Source: Chryseobacterium sediminis
Lineage (GTDB): Bacteria; Bacteroidota; Bacteroidia; Flavobacteriales; Weeksellaceae
Direction: 5' to 3'
Length of the DNA: 64,000 nt
Assembly: GCF_008386505.1 (NCBI RefSeq)
Contig: NZ_VUNZ01000001.1
Span: 2,349,937 to 2,413,936 of the forward strand
Positions within the stretch are counted from its first letter, which is position 1. Each line of letters starts with the position of its first letter. Position numbers and translations under genes: made by a program. The notes under the pieces were generated by a model. The model was not told the DNA's origin and did not search any database. It worked only from the letters and a program-made list of their open reading frames with translations. Of this stretch, positions 9,497-19,157 are shown in pieces.

Positions 9497-10447
9497 ATGA
9501 TCAAAAATGCTAAATTTTTCTGGGAGGTTCTGAAAGACACATTTACAGAATGGAACAATTCTACTGCATCAAAAGATTCAGCAAGTCTTGCTTATTATGC
9601 CATTTTTTCTATCCCGGGATTATTGATCATTATTATATGGGTACTTGGAAATTTCTTTGGTGAAGAAGCTATCCGTGGACAAATCAGCACACAGATCAGC
9701 GGTATTATGGGACCTGATGTTGCTAAAAGTATTGAAGGGATGCTGGCAGGCGCTCTGATTGATAAAAAAAATATTTTCATGAAAGCGGTTGGAGTGGGAT
9801 CATTGGTTTTTGGTTCTACAACACTCTTTTTTCAACTTCAGCACTCATTAAATTCACTTTGGGAAGTAGAAGCAGCTCCCAAAAAGGCATTGATTAAATT
9901 TCTGCTGGACAGAGCCAATTCTTTGGGAATGATTCTTATTATGGGATTTCTTTTGATGATCACCATGGTTTTATCTTCTCTGATCAGTCTTTTCAATCAG
10001 ATTATTACCCGATATTTTGGTTTTGAAACCTATATGCTGGTAGAGTTCGTGAATTTTGCTGTCGGATTTGGTCTGGTCATGCTTTTATTTGCTTTAATGT
10101 TTAAAGTACTGCCTGATGTTTTGATCAGCTGGAAACCAGTATGGAAAGGAGCATTTCTGACAACTGTTTTATTTACTCTCGGAAAGTTTTTATTGAGTCT
10201 TTATTTTAATCAGGTAAAGCCTACTTCAGCCTTTGGAGCTGCCGGAACAGTCATCCTTATTATGATGTGGATCAACTATTCCTGTATGCTGATATTTTTT
10301 GGCGCCGTATTTACCAAAGTTTATACTTATAAAAAAGGATATAAAGCCATTCTTTCCAAGCATGCAAGATGGACTCCCGCTAAGTTATATGCAGATAGTC
10401 TGAAACAGATGAGTAACCAGCAAACTTCAGATTCAAAACAATCCTAA
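9497..10447 (+). CDS. YihY/BrkB-family inner-membrane protein
   Basis: A 316-residue protein if it starts at ATG 9497, one base after the tamL stop. The frame is open further upstream, but only inside tamL. About six hydrophobic helices alternate with short loops. The family signatures include SLAYYAIFSIPGLLIII near the N-terminus and GTVILIMMWINYSCMLIFFGAVF near the C-terminus. YihY proteins were formerly called RNase BN or virulence factor BrkB; their function is unsettled, and some relatives are discussed as envelope lipid transporters. Its place as third gene after tamB-tamL fits an envelope role, which is an inference. A bidirectional terminator follows. Confidence 0.88.
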   Translation: MIKNAKFFWEVLKDTFTEWNNSTASKDSASLAYYAIFSIPGLLIIIIWVLGNFFGEEAIRGQISTQISGIMGPDVAKSIEGMLAGALIDKKNIFMKAVGVGSLVFGSTTLFFQLQHSLNSLWEVEAAPKKALIKFLLDRANSLGMILIMGFLLMITMVLSSLISLFNQIITRYFGFETYMLVEFVNFAVGFGLVMLLFALMFKVLPDVLISWKPVWKGAFLTTVLFTLGKFLLSLYFNQVKPTSAFGAAGTVILIMMWINYSCMLIFFGAVFTKVYTYKKGYKAILSKHARWTPAKLYADSLKQMSNQQTSDSKQS

Positions 10448-10474
10448 AATATTAAATGTACATATAATAAAAAA

Positions 10475-10506
10475 GCCTCCTGAAATTCAGGAGGCTTCTA
10501 TTTTTA
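10475..10506. terminator. bidirectional terminator between yihY and argS
   Basis: GCCTCCTGA (10475-10483) and TCAGGAGGC (10487-10495) form a tight stem with a 3-base loop. A tract precedes and T tract follows it, so it can serve both convergent genes. Confidence 0.85.
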
Positions 10507-12264
10507 CATTCTGTTTACTGTTCCGATTCCCAGTAGTTCCAACGATTTTTTGATCGTCTTCGCTGTGATATCTGAAATATTCAAACGGAATTGTTTTACA
10601 TTTTCATCTTCCTGATTCAGAATTGGGTTATTCTGATAGAAAGAGTTATAGGCTTTAACAAGATCATAAACATAGTTCGCCACCAAAGCCGGACTTAAAG
10701 TCTCCGCTGATTTTGCTACTACAGTTTTAAAGTTTGTCAGCTGCATAATCAATTCCTTTTCAGATTGATTCAATTCAATATCAGCTGTTTCCGTTTGCAA
10801 AGTACCTGCTTTAGACAGCAATGATTGAATACGAGCATAGGTATATTGGATAAACGGTCCTGTATTTCCATTAAAATCAATACTTTCTGCCGGATTGAAA
10901 AGCATTTTTTTCTTAGGATCTACTTTAAGCATAAAATATTTCAATGCACCCAATCCTACTGTTTCATAAGATAGTTCTTTATCTTCTTCGGAAAGTGTCT
11001 CTAATTTCCCTAATTCCTGAGCCTTAGATTTTGCAGTTTCATACATTTCCTGCATCAAATCATCAGCATCTACAACAGTTCCTTCACGGGATTTCATTTT
11101 ACCTTCCGGAAGTTCTACCATTCCATAAGAAAGGTGATATAACTGATCTGCCCATTCATACCCCAGTTTTTTCAGGATTTTAAATAAAACCTGGAAGTGG
11201 TAATCCTGTTCGTTTCCTACTGTATAGATCAGCTTTTGAATACTATTTTGCTTAAAACGTTCAACTGCCGTTCCAAGATCCTGTGTCATATAAACCGATG
11301 TACCATCTGAACGTAGCAACAGCTTCTGATCAAGTCCTTCATCGGTAAGATCACACCAGACAGAACCGTCTTCTTTCTGATACAGAACACCTTTATCCAA
11401 GCCTTCCTGAATAAGATCTTTTCCTAAAATATAGGTATTGCTCTCATATTGAACCTGATCAAAATCAACACCCAGTCTCTTATAAGTTTCATTGAATCCT
11501 TTGTAAACCCATGAATTCATCTCTTCCCAAAGGGCTCTTACCGTTGCATCTCCATTTTCCCAATCCAAAAGCATTTTCTGAGCTTCTTTCATCACTGGAG
11601 CATCCTTCTTAGCCTGTTCCTCTCCTACTCCCTGTTCTACAAGCTCTGCAATTTCTTTTTTATAGTTTTTGTCAAATTCTACGTAATAGTTTCCAACAAA
11701 TTTATCTCCTTTGGTATGAGTTGTTTCAGGAGTTTCTCCGTTCCCGAACTTCTCCCATGCCAGCATTGATTTACAAATATGAATTCCTCGGTCATTGATG
11801 ATCTGAGTTTTGATCACATCATATCCTGCTTCTTTTAAAATCTGAGCTACAGAGAATCCTAATAAATTATTTCTGATGTGCCCTAAGTGTAATGGTTTAT
11901 TCGTATTCGGTGAAGAATATTCCACCATTACCGTAGCATTTTTCTTTTCAATAGTAGAGAAATTTTTGCTTACAGATCTGAAATTATCTACAAACAATTG
12001 GTTTTTAACCTTAACATTTAGGAAACCTTTTACAACATTAAAGCTTTCAAAAATTTCCGTCTGCTCTGTCAAAGCTTCCCCTAATTCAACTCCGATGCTC
12101 TCGGGATTTTTTTTCAACTGTTTTACCAACGGAAAAGTAACAATGGTAAAATCACCCTCGAATTCCGTTTTATTCTCCTGAACTTCCAGCTTGATGTCTT
12201 TTAACTGATATACATTTAAAATAACTTCTGAAAGTTTTTCTTCTATAATATCTTTAATATTCAT
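10504..12264 (-). CDS. argS: arginyl-tRNA synthetase
   Basis: This cytoplasmic class I aminoacyl-tRNA synthetase charges tRNA-Arg. The 586 residues are the normal length. The N-terminal Arg_S additional domain covers about residues 1-90. The HIGH motif appears as HLGH at 126-129 (in SSPNTNKPLHLGHIRNN). The KMSKS loop is the arginine-type variant in GKMKSREGT. The C-terminal DALR anticodon-binding domain ends GIGTVNRM. It stands alone, convergent with yihY. No missing catalytic residue was noticed. Confidence 0.97.
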   Translation of the reverse strand: MNIKDIIEEKLSEVILNVYQLKDIKLEVQENKTEFEGDFTIVTFPLVKQLKKNPESIGVELGEALTEQTEIFESFNVVKGFLNVKVKNQLFVDNFRSVSKNFSTIEKKNATVMVEYSSPNTNKPLHLGHIRNNLLGFSVAQILKEAGYDVIKTQIINDRGIHICKSMLAWEKFGNGETPETTHTKGDKFVGNYYVEFDKNYKKEIAELVEQGVGEEQAKKDAPVMKEAQKMLLDWENGDATVRALWEEMNSWVYKGFNETYKRLGVDFDQVQYESNTYILGKDLIQEGLDKGVLYQKEDGSVWCDLTDEGLDQKLLLRSDGTSVYMTQDLGTAVERFKQNSIQKLIYTVGNEQDYHFQVLFKILKKLGYEWADQLYHLSYGMVELPEGKMKSREGTVVDADDLMQEMYETAKSKAQELGKLETLSEEDKELSYETVGLGALKYFMLKVDPKKKMLFNPAESIDFNGNTGPFIQYTYARIQSLLSKAGTLQTETADIELNQSEKELIMQLTNFKTVVAKSAETLSPALVANYVYDLVKAYNSFYQNNPILNQEDENVKQFRLNISDITAKTIKKSLELLGIGTVNRM

Positions 12265-12352
12265 TTTTCTAAATTCTCTTTTAAAGCTTATAGCTGAAAT
12301 ATCCTTACCCTATATTTCCGCCTAAAATCTGAGCTACAAATATACGGAAATA

Positions 12353-12373
12353 AAAAAACCGCCCGAAGGCGGT
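12353..12373 (-). terminator. terminator of the first SusC/SusD operon
   Basis: ACCGCC-CGAA-GGCGGT (12358-12373) preceded on the plus strand by an A tract, which reads as a T tract on the minus strand. The same 16-base hairpin ends the third SusC/SusD operon at 22479-22494. Confidence 0.85.
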
Positions 12374-12399
12374 TTATATATAGTATAAAAACTTTTTTG

Positions 12400-13827
12400 T
12401 TAGAATTTATCCCAGAAAAGTTTTGTAGTAACTTTATCACCACCTATTTTATTTGCGGCAGCTTTAACATTAGCTCCATTTAATACATATTCCTGGTCGG
12501 AATAAGGCATTCTAACCGGAACTCCGTCAGTTTTTGAGTTTGGCGGATTAACTAAAGCCGGAGAATCTAATCTTCTTGTAAAATTCCAAGCTGCAAACGG
12601 GCTGTTAAATAAAGCTATCCATGCCTGATTTCCTATGGATACTTTCCAGTTAGCAGCATTGTAAGGATTAGCTGCAAGATAAGACGCAGTGTCAGCAGCA
12701 GCAATACCATTCTCATTCATTGAAGCCGTAACTGCTGAAGCATATAGAGTTGCAGCAGTACCTCCTGCATTATATCCTCTTGCTGCAGCTTCCGCTTCTA
12801 AAAATAGTATTTCACTATAACTTAGTAAATTAGCAGGGGCAGTACTAGATAATAAAGTTGAGCTTAAATGGGAATAATTACCAAAAGGATTAAGTGAGCC
12901 AAAAATCCCTCCTTTGTATACACCTCCAACCGTAGTAAACCAAGCTGCTCTCCTAGGGTCATTATTCGTATTCATAAAATCAACTAACCCTTTAGCAGGA
13001 ACAAAATCATTTCTTCCAGATGCTACAAGATCATCAAATACAGGGTTTGTAAATGTTCCTCCAGAAAAGATCATAGAATATGAATCTGAATTACTGCCTA
13101 AAACTCCAGAAGCTATTGCACTTTCTGCAGCTGCTTTAGATGTCGCAGGGTCTACATCTGCTAAATTCATTGCCAATCTTAATTTTATTGAATTAGCTAA
13201 TTTTTTCCATTTAGACATATTCCCTGCGTATATTAAATCTTCAGAATAACCAGCTGAAGAAGTATTTATTTTGGCAATAGCAGCATCTATTCTTGATAAT
13301 AAGCTGGTATAAATTCCTTTTGCGTCATCATATTTTGGTGCAAATTGGCCCTGACCAGACTGTAATGCCTCAGAGTATGGTACATCACCAAAGGTATCCA
13401 CAATATTTTCCCATACAAAAATGGAGGAAATTTCAAGTGTTGCCCATTTATTATTATAAACTGAGGTGTCGGTAATCCCCTCATTTGGAAGATTCAACAT
13501 AGCCTGATAAAAATTATTCAATGAATATACATACATTCTGTTGAAATGATTTCTTGGCTGGTTTCTGGTCACCAGATCATAATTAGTTTCATCGGTATAA
13601 GTTGTTTCTGTCCAATATTGATTAAAGAATCTGTAATTATTAAAATTTACATTTCCTGTATACATATAATAAAACGACTGATATTGCCCTGTTGCCAATA
13701 AATTTCCTGAAGGAAGCACCGAAGCATGTTTCGGATCGTTGTTAAGGTCGGTTATATTATTTTCACATGATATGATGCTTAAAGAAGCCATAATACAACC
13801 TATTATTAAAAAAAATGTTTTCTTCAT
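12400..13827 (-). CDS. SusD/RagB-like nutrient-binding outer-membrane lipoprotein (pair 1)
   Basis: This 475-residue surface lipoprotein acts as the lid and substrate-binding partner of the SusC transporter encoded just upstream. It has a lipoprotein signal peptide with the lipobox SIISC (C21), followed by NNITDLNNDPKHASVLPSG, typical of the SusD-like family of starch-binding associates. The C-terminal part carries the conserved PYSDQEYVLNGANV region. It is strongly similar to the SusD at 17694-19154 (the end IGGDKVTTKLFWDKF is almost shared). The substrate cannot be inferred: no enzyme gene lies nearby. SusC stops 25 bases upstream of the start. Confidence 0.9.
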   Translation of the reverse strand: MKKTFFLIIGCIMASLSIISCENNITDLNNDPKHASVLPSGNLLATGQYQSFYYMYTGNVNFNNYRFFNQYWTETTYTDETNYDLVTRNQPRNHFNRMYVYSLNNFYQAMLNLPNEGITDTSVYNNKWATLEISSIFVWENIVDTFGDVPYSEALQSGQGQFAPKYDDAKGIYTSLLSRIDAAIAKINTSSAGYSEDLIYAGNMSKWKKLANSIKLRLAMNLADVDPATSKAAAESAIASGVLGSNSDSYSMIFSGGTFTNPVFDDLVASGRNDFVPAKGLVDFMNTNNDPRRAAWFTTVGGVYKGGIFGSLNPFGNYSHLSSTLLSSTAPANLLSYSEILFLEAEAAARGYNAGGTAATLYASAVTASMNENGIAAADTASYLAANPYNAANWKVSIGNQAWIALFNSPFAAWNFTRRLDSPALVNPPNSKTDGVPVRMPYSDQEYVLNGANVKAAANKIGGDKVTTKLFWDKF

Positions 13828-13852
13828 TTCTATGTTTTAAATATTAATAAAA

Positions 13853-16837
13853 TTAAAATTTCAATGTTACATCAATTCCTATATTTCTTGTTGTAGGTAA
13901 AGTACCTGTAGAGAAACCATAGGACCTGATGGAACTTCCACCTACCATTGCTTCCGGATCTGCATAAGGAAGATTTTTATGAATAATCCAAAGATTACGT
14001 CCTACAATAGAAATTTTTGCCATGTTCACAAACGTACCAGCCAACAAAGATTTAGGCAGGGTATATCCTATGCTTGCTTCTCTAAGCTTAACATAAGATC
14101 CATCATACACAAATCTTTTTGCAGGCATACGGGAATATCCGTCCAGATTTCCAAATGCAGAAGGGTTTGCTGTTACTGTAGTGTTCGTTTGTCCATTTGG
14201 ATTTACCCCTTCCCAAACAATACCAGATTCTCTGTAATCTGCTGTCTCTGCATATAAACCTGTTGCCAAACCATAGTATTGATCTAATGAAAATACATCT
14301 CCACCATGTTTAACATCTATCAGGAAGCTCAGACTAATCCCTTTATAGCTGAATGAGTTTCTTACACCACCTGTCCAATCAGGAGTAGCATTACCTATTA
14401 CCTGATTATTTTGTCTAAGATATCTGCCGGTTGTAGGATTAATTACAGGCTGTCCATTTAAGTATACATAATCAGAACCAATAAGAGTCCCCCATGACTC
14501 TCCTTCTCTGGCGTTTAACGAAACTCCTCCCTGGAAGCTGTTTAAAAGGATGTTGGATACATCAGTAGTTGAATTATGTAATAAGCTAACTACTAAGTTT
14601 TTATTCTTAGCCCAGTTTACATCAATATTCCATGCAAAATCTTTAGACTTGATAGGAACAAATCCTAATTGAACTTCTATTCCCTCATTATTGATTTGCC
14701 CGGCATTTATAGGGGCTCTTAGCAATCCGGATCCTGAAGAGATAGGAAGACTTATAATCTGATCAAATGTTCTGGTCTTATAATAGGCGACATCAAAAGA
14801 TATTCTGTTTTTAAATAACTGGCCTTCCATACCAAATTCAACTTCTTTTGACCTTTGAGGTTTCAAGTTTTGATTAGGCATGTCTGTCTGGCTGTTATAC
14901 ACTTTTGTATTCCCAAAAAGCCCGGCACTTCTGTATTGTGGGTATAGCAAATACGGATCAGCAGTACCTCCTACTTCAGCATAATTTGCTCTAACTTTCC
15001 AGAAATTAAGAAACGGAGTTTTTATCAGCTCAGATAAAATTAAAGATCCTGTTATAGATGGGTAGTTATAGACATTACTCCCTTTCGGCAGAGTAGAAGA
15101 TTCATCAATTCTGAAAGTACCGTCCAGATAGAATATCTTCTTATAATCAATAGAGGCTGTTACATACGCACTATTAGTCTGTGTAGTATATTCATCTTCT
15201 GCCGGATCAAGCACAGCTCCTCTGGAATTTCCTAATGCATAAAGTTTAGGTGCAATTAATCCTCCTTCTGTAGATGCAGATATAGAATTATAATAATTTC
15301 TTCTAACATTTCCTCCTACTACACCACTAACGTTAATATCTGGTGTAATATCGTACTTGTAGTTGAAAATTAAATCATAATTAATTTCGCTTCTGTTGAT
15401 ATCTAGTCTTGCATAACCAGACCCAACATCTTTACCGGATGCTCCAAATGACTGGGACAAAGAACCTACAGCTAATCTATTTTCAACAAGCACATCTGAT
15501 TTGTCAAAGGAAATTTTACCTGTTACCCCGACATGTTTTGAAATATCATATTTTAACTGTGCATAGCTAAATGTTCTTGTTCGGTTATCAGACTGATAAT
15601 TTTGATATCTTTGGAAATAGGGATTATTCCAAAATATAGGCTGGCCTTCGTCAGCAGATACTCTGTTCCATGCAAAATTGCTATGGTTATTATTAATATA
15701 AGCATTTTCAAGAGCCTTGACATCTACATTTGTTTGCCACCATTGTCTGAAACCAGTGACTATGTTATCAGAATACCCTGTTTCATTTCTCCCTTTAGTA
15801 TTTTGCAAAGTCAATGTAGAATAAACTGTTGCATGAAGTTTAGGGGTAAAATCATAATTGATTTTTGTAGACAATGTATTTTTTTTCAGGTCTGAATTTG
15901 GAAGTAACCCGTTAGATAACATGTTATCATAAGTCAGCGTGAAGTTGGCCGCTTTTGTTCCCTTTTCTAAACTTATTGTATTTGCATACGTTACAGGAGT
16001 ATCAAAAAATTTTATGGGGCCATTTTTTGCAGCAACCCACGGAGTCGCTTTGCCATAGTTTTGTGAATGCGGATCAAAAGAATCCCATTGATATACTAAG
16101 AGATTAGGGTCAAATTTAGGTCCCCATGAGGCATCTTCTGAAAAATTAGCATAATCATGACCGTCCGGAGCTGTTCCTGAATAAAAACTAGGGTCATAAC
16201 CTCCTCCATATTTACTCTGATAGACAGGGAAAGTGGATTTATCAATAAAACCAGCCTGAATACCTGAATTAAGAGTTACTCCCCAAGAGCCGTCATCTTT
16301 ACCTCTTCCGCTTTTGGTAGTAATTACAATTACTCCATTTAATCCTCTTTCTCCATATAATGCAGATGCGGCAGCACCTTTCAGAATATTCATGGATTCA
16401 ATATCTTCCTGATTAATATCGGATAAAGCATTCCCTAAGTCAAAATTAGCCCCATTGGTAGATGAGTTGTTCACTGGAGATCCATCAATAACTACTAATG
16501 GATTACTTCCTTGTAAAGTTTTAATCCCTCTAATTACAATATTGGTAGAGCCTCCAAAATTTCCATTACTATTTACAAGGACACCAGCTGCTTTTCCTGA
16601 TAGTAAATCAGCTACATTCCCGGTTTTTGTAGTACCTTCAGTTAATTTGTCTGCCTTAATTTCCTGCGAAGCATACCCTAAAGATTTTTTCTCTCTTTTA
16701 ATACCTAGTGCAGTTACTACCACACCTTCAATTTCCTTTGTCTGTGTAGTGGAATCGCTTTTCTTCTGTTGAGCATTTACAATCGCAACAGAAGAAGATA
16801 ATACCACAACCAGTACACCCATTGTTAGTTTCTTCAT
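13853..16837 (-). CDS. SusC/RagA-family TonB-dependent outer-membrane transporter (pair 1)
   Basis: This TonB-dependent barrel imports an unknown nutrient with its SusD lid. The start chosen is ATG at 16837 (MKKLTMGVLVVVLSSS…), which opens a good signal peptide ending NAQ; an ATG 24 bases upstream would add eight charged residues before it. The mature protein goes almost directly into a TonB-box-like stretch (EIEGVVVTALGIKR) and plug (LVVIDGSPVNN, GAAASALYGERGLNGVI). The carboxypeptidase-like N-terminal domain often found in SusC is absent. About 994 residues, ending in the barrel strand IGIDVTLKF. It is a close paralogue of the SusC at 19158-22115; the largest differences are short segments likely to be surface loops. 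Confidence 0.92.
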   Translation of the reverse strand: MKKLTMGVLVVVLSSSVAIVNAQQKKSDSTTQTKEIEGVVVTALGIKREKKSLGYASQEIKADKLTEGTTKTGNVADLLSGKAAGVLVNSNGNFGGSTNIVIRGIKTLQGSNPLVVIDGSPVNNSSTNGANFDLGNALSDINQEDIESMNILKGAAASALYGERGLNGVIVITTKSGRGKDDGSWGVTLNSGIQAGFIDKSTFPVYQSKYGGGYDPSFYSGTAPDGHDYANFSEDASWGPKFDPNLLVYQWDSFDPHSQNYGKATPWVAAKNGPIKFFDTPVTYANTISLEKGTKAANFTLTYDNMLSNGLLPNSDLKKNTLSTKINYDFTPKLHATVYSTLTLQNTKGRNETGYSDNIVTGFRQWWQTNVDVKALENAYINNNHSNFAWNRVSADEGQPIFWNNPYFQRYQNYQSDNRTRTFSYAQLKYDISKHVGVTGKISFDKSDVLVENRLAVGSLSQSFGASGKDVGSGYARLDINRSEINYDLIFNYKYDITPDINVSGVVGGNVRRNYYNSISASTEGGLIAPKLYALGNSRGAVLDPAEDEYTTQTNSAYVTASIDYKKIFYLDGTFRIDESSTLPKGSNVYNYPSITGSLILSELIKTPFLNFWKVRANYAEVGGTADPYLLYPQYRSAGLFGNTKVYNSQTDMPNQNLKPQRSKEVEFGMEGQLFKNRISFDVAYYKTRTFDQIISLPISSGSGLLRAPINAGQINNEGIEVQLGFVPIKSKDFAWNIDVNWAKNKNLVVSLLHNSTTDVSNILLNSFQGGVSLNAREGESWGTLIGSDYVYLNGQPVINPTTGRYLRQNNQVIGNATPDWTGGVRNSFSYKGISLSFLIDVKHGGDVFSLDQYYGLATGLYAETADYRESGIVWEGVNPNGQTNTTVTANPSAFGNLDGYSRMPAKRFVYDGSYVKLREASIGYTLPKSLLAGTFVNMAKISIVGRNLWIIHKNLPYADPEAMVGGSSIRSYGFSTGTLPTTRNIGIDVTLKF

Positions 16838-17151
16838 ATCAATTAATTTTTCATCCAGCAAATCTGTATGTTTTTTAAAAACTTAACAAACAAAAGCGCA
16901 CAAAACAAAAAAATCAACCTTAAAAAACATAAAACAGTAAAAAAATACTTAATAAAATATGTTAAAAACAAAATATTTGATAAAAAAAATAACACCAATT
17001 TTTCAATTGATGCCATCTACAGTTAAACCAGCGTAACGTGTTAAAAATATGATATTTATAAATTAAAAATTCAAAATACATTTTTTATTTTTTCAAAAAA
17101 ATTAATTGCAAATAATATTATATTCTGAAAACATCATTTACATAAATAAAA
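16838..17151. other. AT-rich gap upstream of SusC pair 1
   Basis: There are 314 bases without a gene, very rich in A tracts. It should hold the minus-strand promoter of the SusC gene; the reverse strand near 16855-16870 reads TACAGATTTG, a poor relative of TAnnTTTG. Nothing else recognisable was seen. Confidence 0.4.
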
Positions 17152-17173
17152 AAAACCACCCAAGGGTGGTTTT
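17152..17173 (-). terminator. terminator after the lipocalin-like lipoprotein gene
   Basis: AAAACCACCC (17152-17161) and GGGTGGTTTT (17164-17173) form a compact hairpin flanked by an A tract that reads as T on the minus strand. Confidence 0.8.
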
Positions 17174-17190
17174 TGAATGGATAAAAATAT

Positions 17191-17637
17191 TTATTCTTTT
17201 CTAAAAACTAAGACCGCCTCATCATTTCCAGGTGTATTGTCTAAGTTTTTACTGTTGTCATTAATTCTGAGTTCAGTACCGGAATAGGAATCTATCTCTT
17301 TTTTCAATGTTTTAGAAACTCCTGCTTCTGTATAGGTAAGAGTTAATGTCTGATACATTTTATCAAAGGTCCATTTCCCTCCAAAAGAATCAAACAAGTT
17401 ACAATTTCCGGAAGAAGACACATCATATCTTTCATAAGATCCAGAGAAATCTGAATTTATAAATATGATGCCTTTCTTTTCGCAATCTGTCAACACAACA
17501 TCTTTACCTTTGAATTCATATTTATATGGTTTCCAGCTTCCATTAATACTTACATCTTCATTTACAACTGGATGATCATCATCATTAGAACATGATGCAA
17601 TACTCATTAAAAGAAGAATTCCTATAAAAAATCTCAT
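17191..17637 (-). CDS. small lipocalin-like lipoprotein
   Basis: A 148-residue lipoprotein with a short signal and lipobox SIASC (C16), then an acidic SNDDD tract that resembles surface-export signals of Bacteroidota lipoproteins. The rest looks like the small lipocalin-like domain family: NGSWKPYKYEFKGK at the start, two cysteines in the middle (DCEKKG, GNCNLF), then GGKWTFDKMYQTLTLTY. It is the last gene of the second SusC-SusD operon, 56 bases after the SusD stop, so it may help bind the same ligand. That role is inferred from position only; pair 1 has no equivalent gene. Confidence 0.7.
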   Translation of the reverse strand: MRFFIGILLLMSIASCSNDDDHPVVNEDVSINGSWKPYKYEFKGKDVVLTDCEKKGIIFINSDFSGSYERYDVSSSGNCNLFDSFGGKWTFDKMYQTLTLTYTEAGVSKTLKKEIDSYSGTELRINDNSKNLDNTPGNDEAVLVFRKE

Positions 17638-17693
17638 ATAAAAGTTTTTATATTCTTCAAGCCCTAAACAGGCTTGAAGAATTATTATTTAAA

Positions 17694-19154
17694 TTAAAAC
17701 TTATCCCAAAATAGTTTTGTTGATACTTTATCACCTCCAATTTTTGAAGCTGCCGCGTTCACATTTTTAGCATTTAGAAGATATTCCTGATCAGAATAAC
17801 GCATTCTTACAGGTACTGATTCTACTACAGAACCTCCCGGATTTTGAAAAACAGGAAAGTCTAATCTTCTTGCAAAGTTCCATGCCTGGAATCCTTTATT
17901 GAACATAGCTACCCAAGCCTGTTCTCCAATAGATTTTTTCCAATTAACTGCATTATAAGGATTGGCTGCAATAAATGCAGTTGCAGTAGCATCATTGATA
18001 TTATATTCAGCCATTGAAGCCTTAATTGCTGCAGAATATAAGTTAGCAGCAGTATCTCCAACACTAAAACCTCTTGCAGCAGCTTCGGTTCTCAAGAATT
18101 GAATTTCAGAAAAGTCTAATAAAAAGCCTTGTGCGTTTTCACCTGAGATCACATTTGTAAAGTGGGAATAGCTACTGAAAACATTCTGATCTCCATACAC
18201 TCCACCTACGTAGGCACCCGCAACCTGTGTAAACCATGTTGCTCTCCTTGGATCTGAAGTTGTATTCATAAAATCAACAAGAATATCAGACGGAACAAAA
18301 TCATTTCTACCAGATTGAATTACATCCTGATATACCGGATTGGATAATAATCCCGATGGAAAAGTCTGAAGTCCGAAATTATCTAATTTGTCAGTAAATA
18401 ATCCTGCCGTGTATGCTGCTTCTGCATAAGTTTTAGCCAATGCCGGATCGCTATCTGCTAAGGTTACCGCCATTCTGAATTTCAAGGAATTACCCATCTT
18501 TTTCCATTTCGACATATCTCCTTTGTAGATCAAATCATTGCTATATCCGCTACCTGTAGTATTGATCATAGCAACTGCAGCATCAATTCTCTTAATAAGA
18601 TCTAAATATATTGCTTTCGCATCGTCATAAGGAATTTCTGCACTTCCAGGGTTTTCTGCTGTAGCTTTTAATGCTCCAAAATAAGGAATATCACCATAGG
18701 TATCTACTAAATTAGCCCATGCATACACATTCACCAATTCAATCATGGCAATATTATTGTTTTTAGTAACAGCGTCTACGCCTTCACTATCAAGGAATCT
18801 TCTTGCATCTCTTAGTGCAGATAATACTCCCGGAGAGTTAATTGTTGCTGATGCTGATGCCATCATACGATTATAATGATTCCTTGGAATTGGTCTTGTC
18901 ACCATATCGTAATTGGTTTCGTCAGTATAAGTAGTTTCTGACCATTGCTGTGTGAAAAACCTGGTAATATTACGGTTTACATTAGCGGACAGTACCTGAT
19001 CAAGAAGTGCATGCTCAGCGCTGGCAAAAAGTACTCCTGAAGGAACTTCGGTTGGGTGTTTAGGATCTTCATTCAGTGAAGTGATGTCTCTTTCACACGA
19101 TGTAAATGTTAACGTTAATGAAGCTAAACCTATAATTAAAAATAATTTTTTCAT
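17694..19154 (-). CDS. SusD/RagB-like outer-membrane lipoprotein (pair 2)
   Basis: This 486-residue SusD-like surface lipoprotein partners the SusC gene three bases upstream. Lipobox TFTSC (C20) is followed by ERDITSLNEDPKHPTEVPSG, nearly the same opening as pair 1. The middle carries the shared family stretch VDTYGDIPYFGAL, and the C-terminus has MRYSDQEYLLNAKNV and KVSTKLFWDKF. The close match to the 12400-13827 protein shows that this pair and pair 1 arose by duplication. The substrate is unknown. Confidence 0.9.
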   Translation of the reverse strand: MKKLFLIIGLASLTLTFTSCERDITSLNEDPKHPTEVPSGVLFASAEHALLDQVLSANVNRNITRFFTQQWSETTYTDETNYDMVTRPIPRNHYNRMMASASATINSPGVLSALRDARRFLDSEGVDAVTKNNNIAMIELVNVYAWANLVDTYGDIPYFGALKATAENPGSAEIPYDDAKAIYLDLIKRIDAAVAMINTTGSGYSNDLIYKGDMSKWKKMGNSLKFRMAVTLADSDPALAKTYAEAAYTAGLFTDKLDNFGLQTFPSGLLSNPVYQDVIQSGRNDFVPSDILVDFMNTTSDPRRATWFTQVAGAYVGGVYGDQNVFSSYSHFTNVISGENAQGFLLDFSEIQFLRTEAAARGFSVGDTAANLYSAAIKASMAEYNINDATATAFIAANPYNAVNWKKSIGEQAWVAMFNKGFQAWNFARRLDFPVFQNPGGSVVESVPVRMRYSDQEYLLNAKNVNAAASKIGGDKVSTKLFWDKF

Positions 19155-19157
19155 TTT

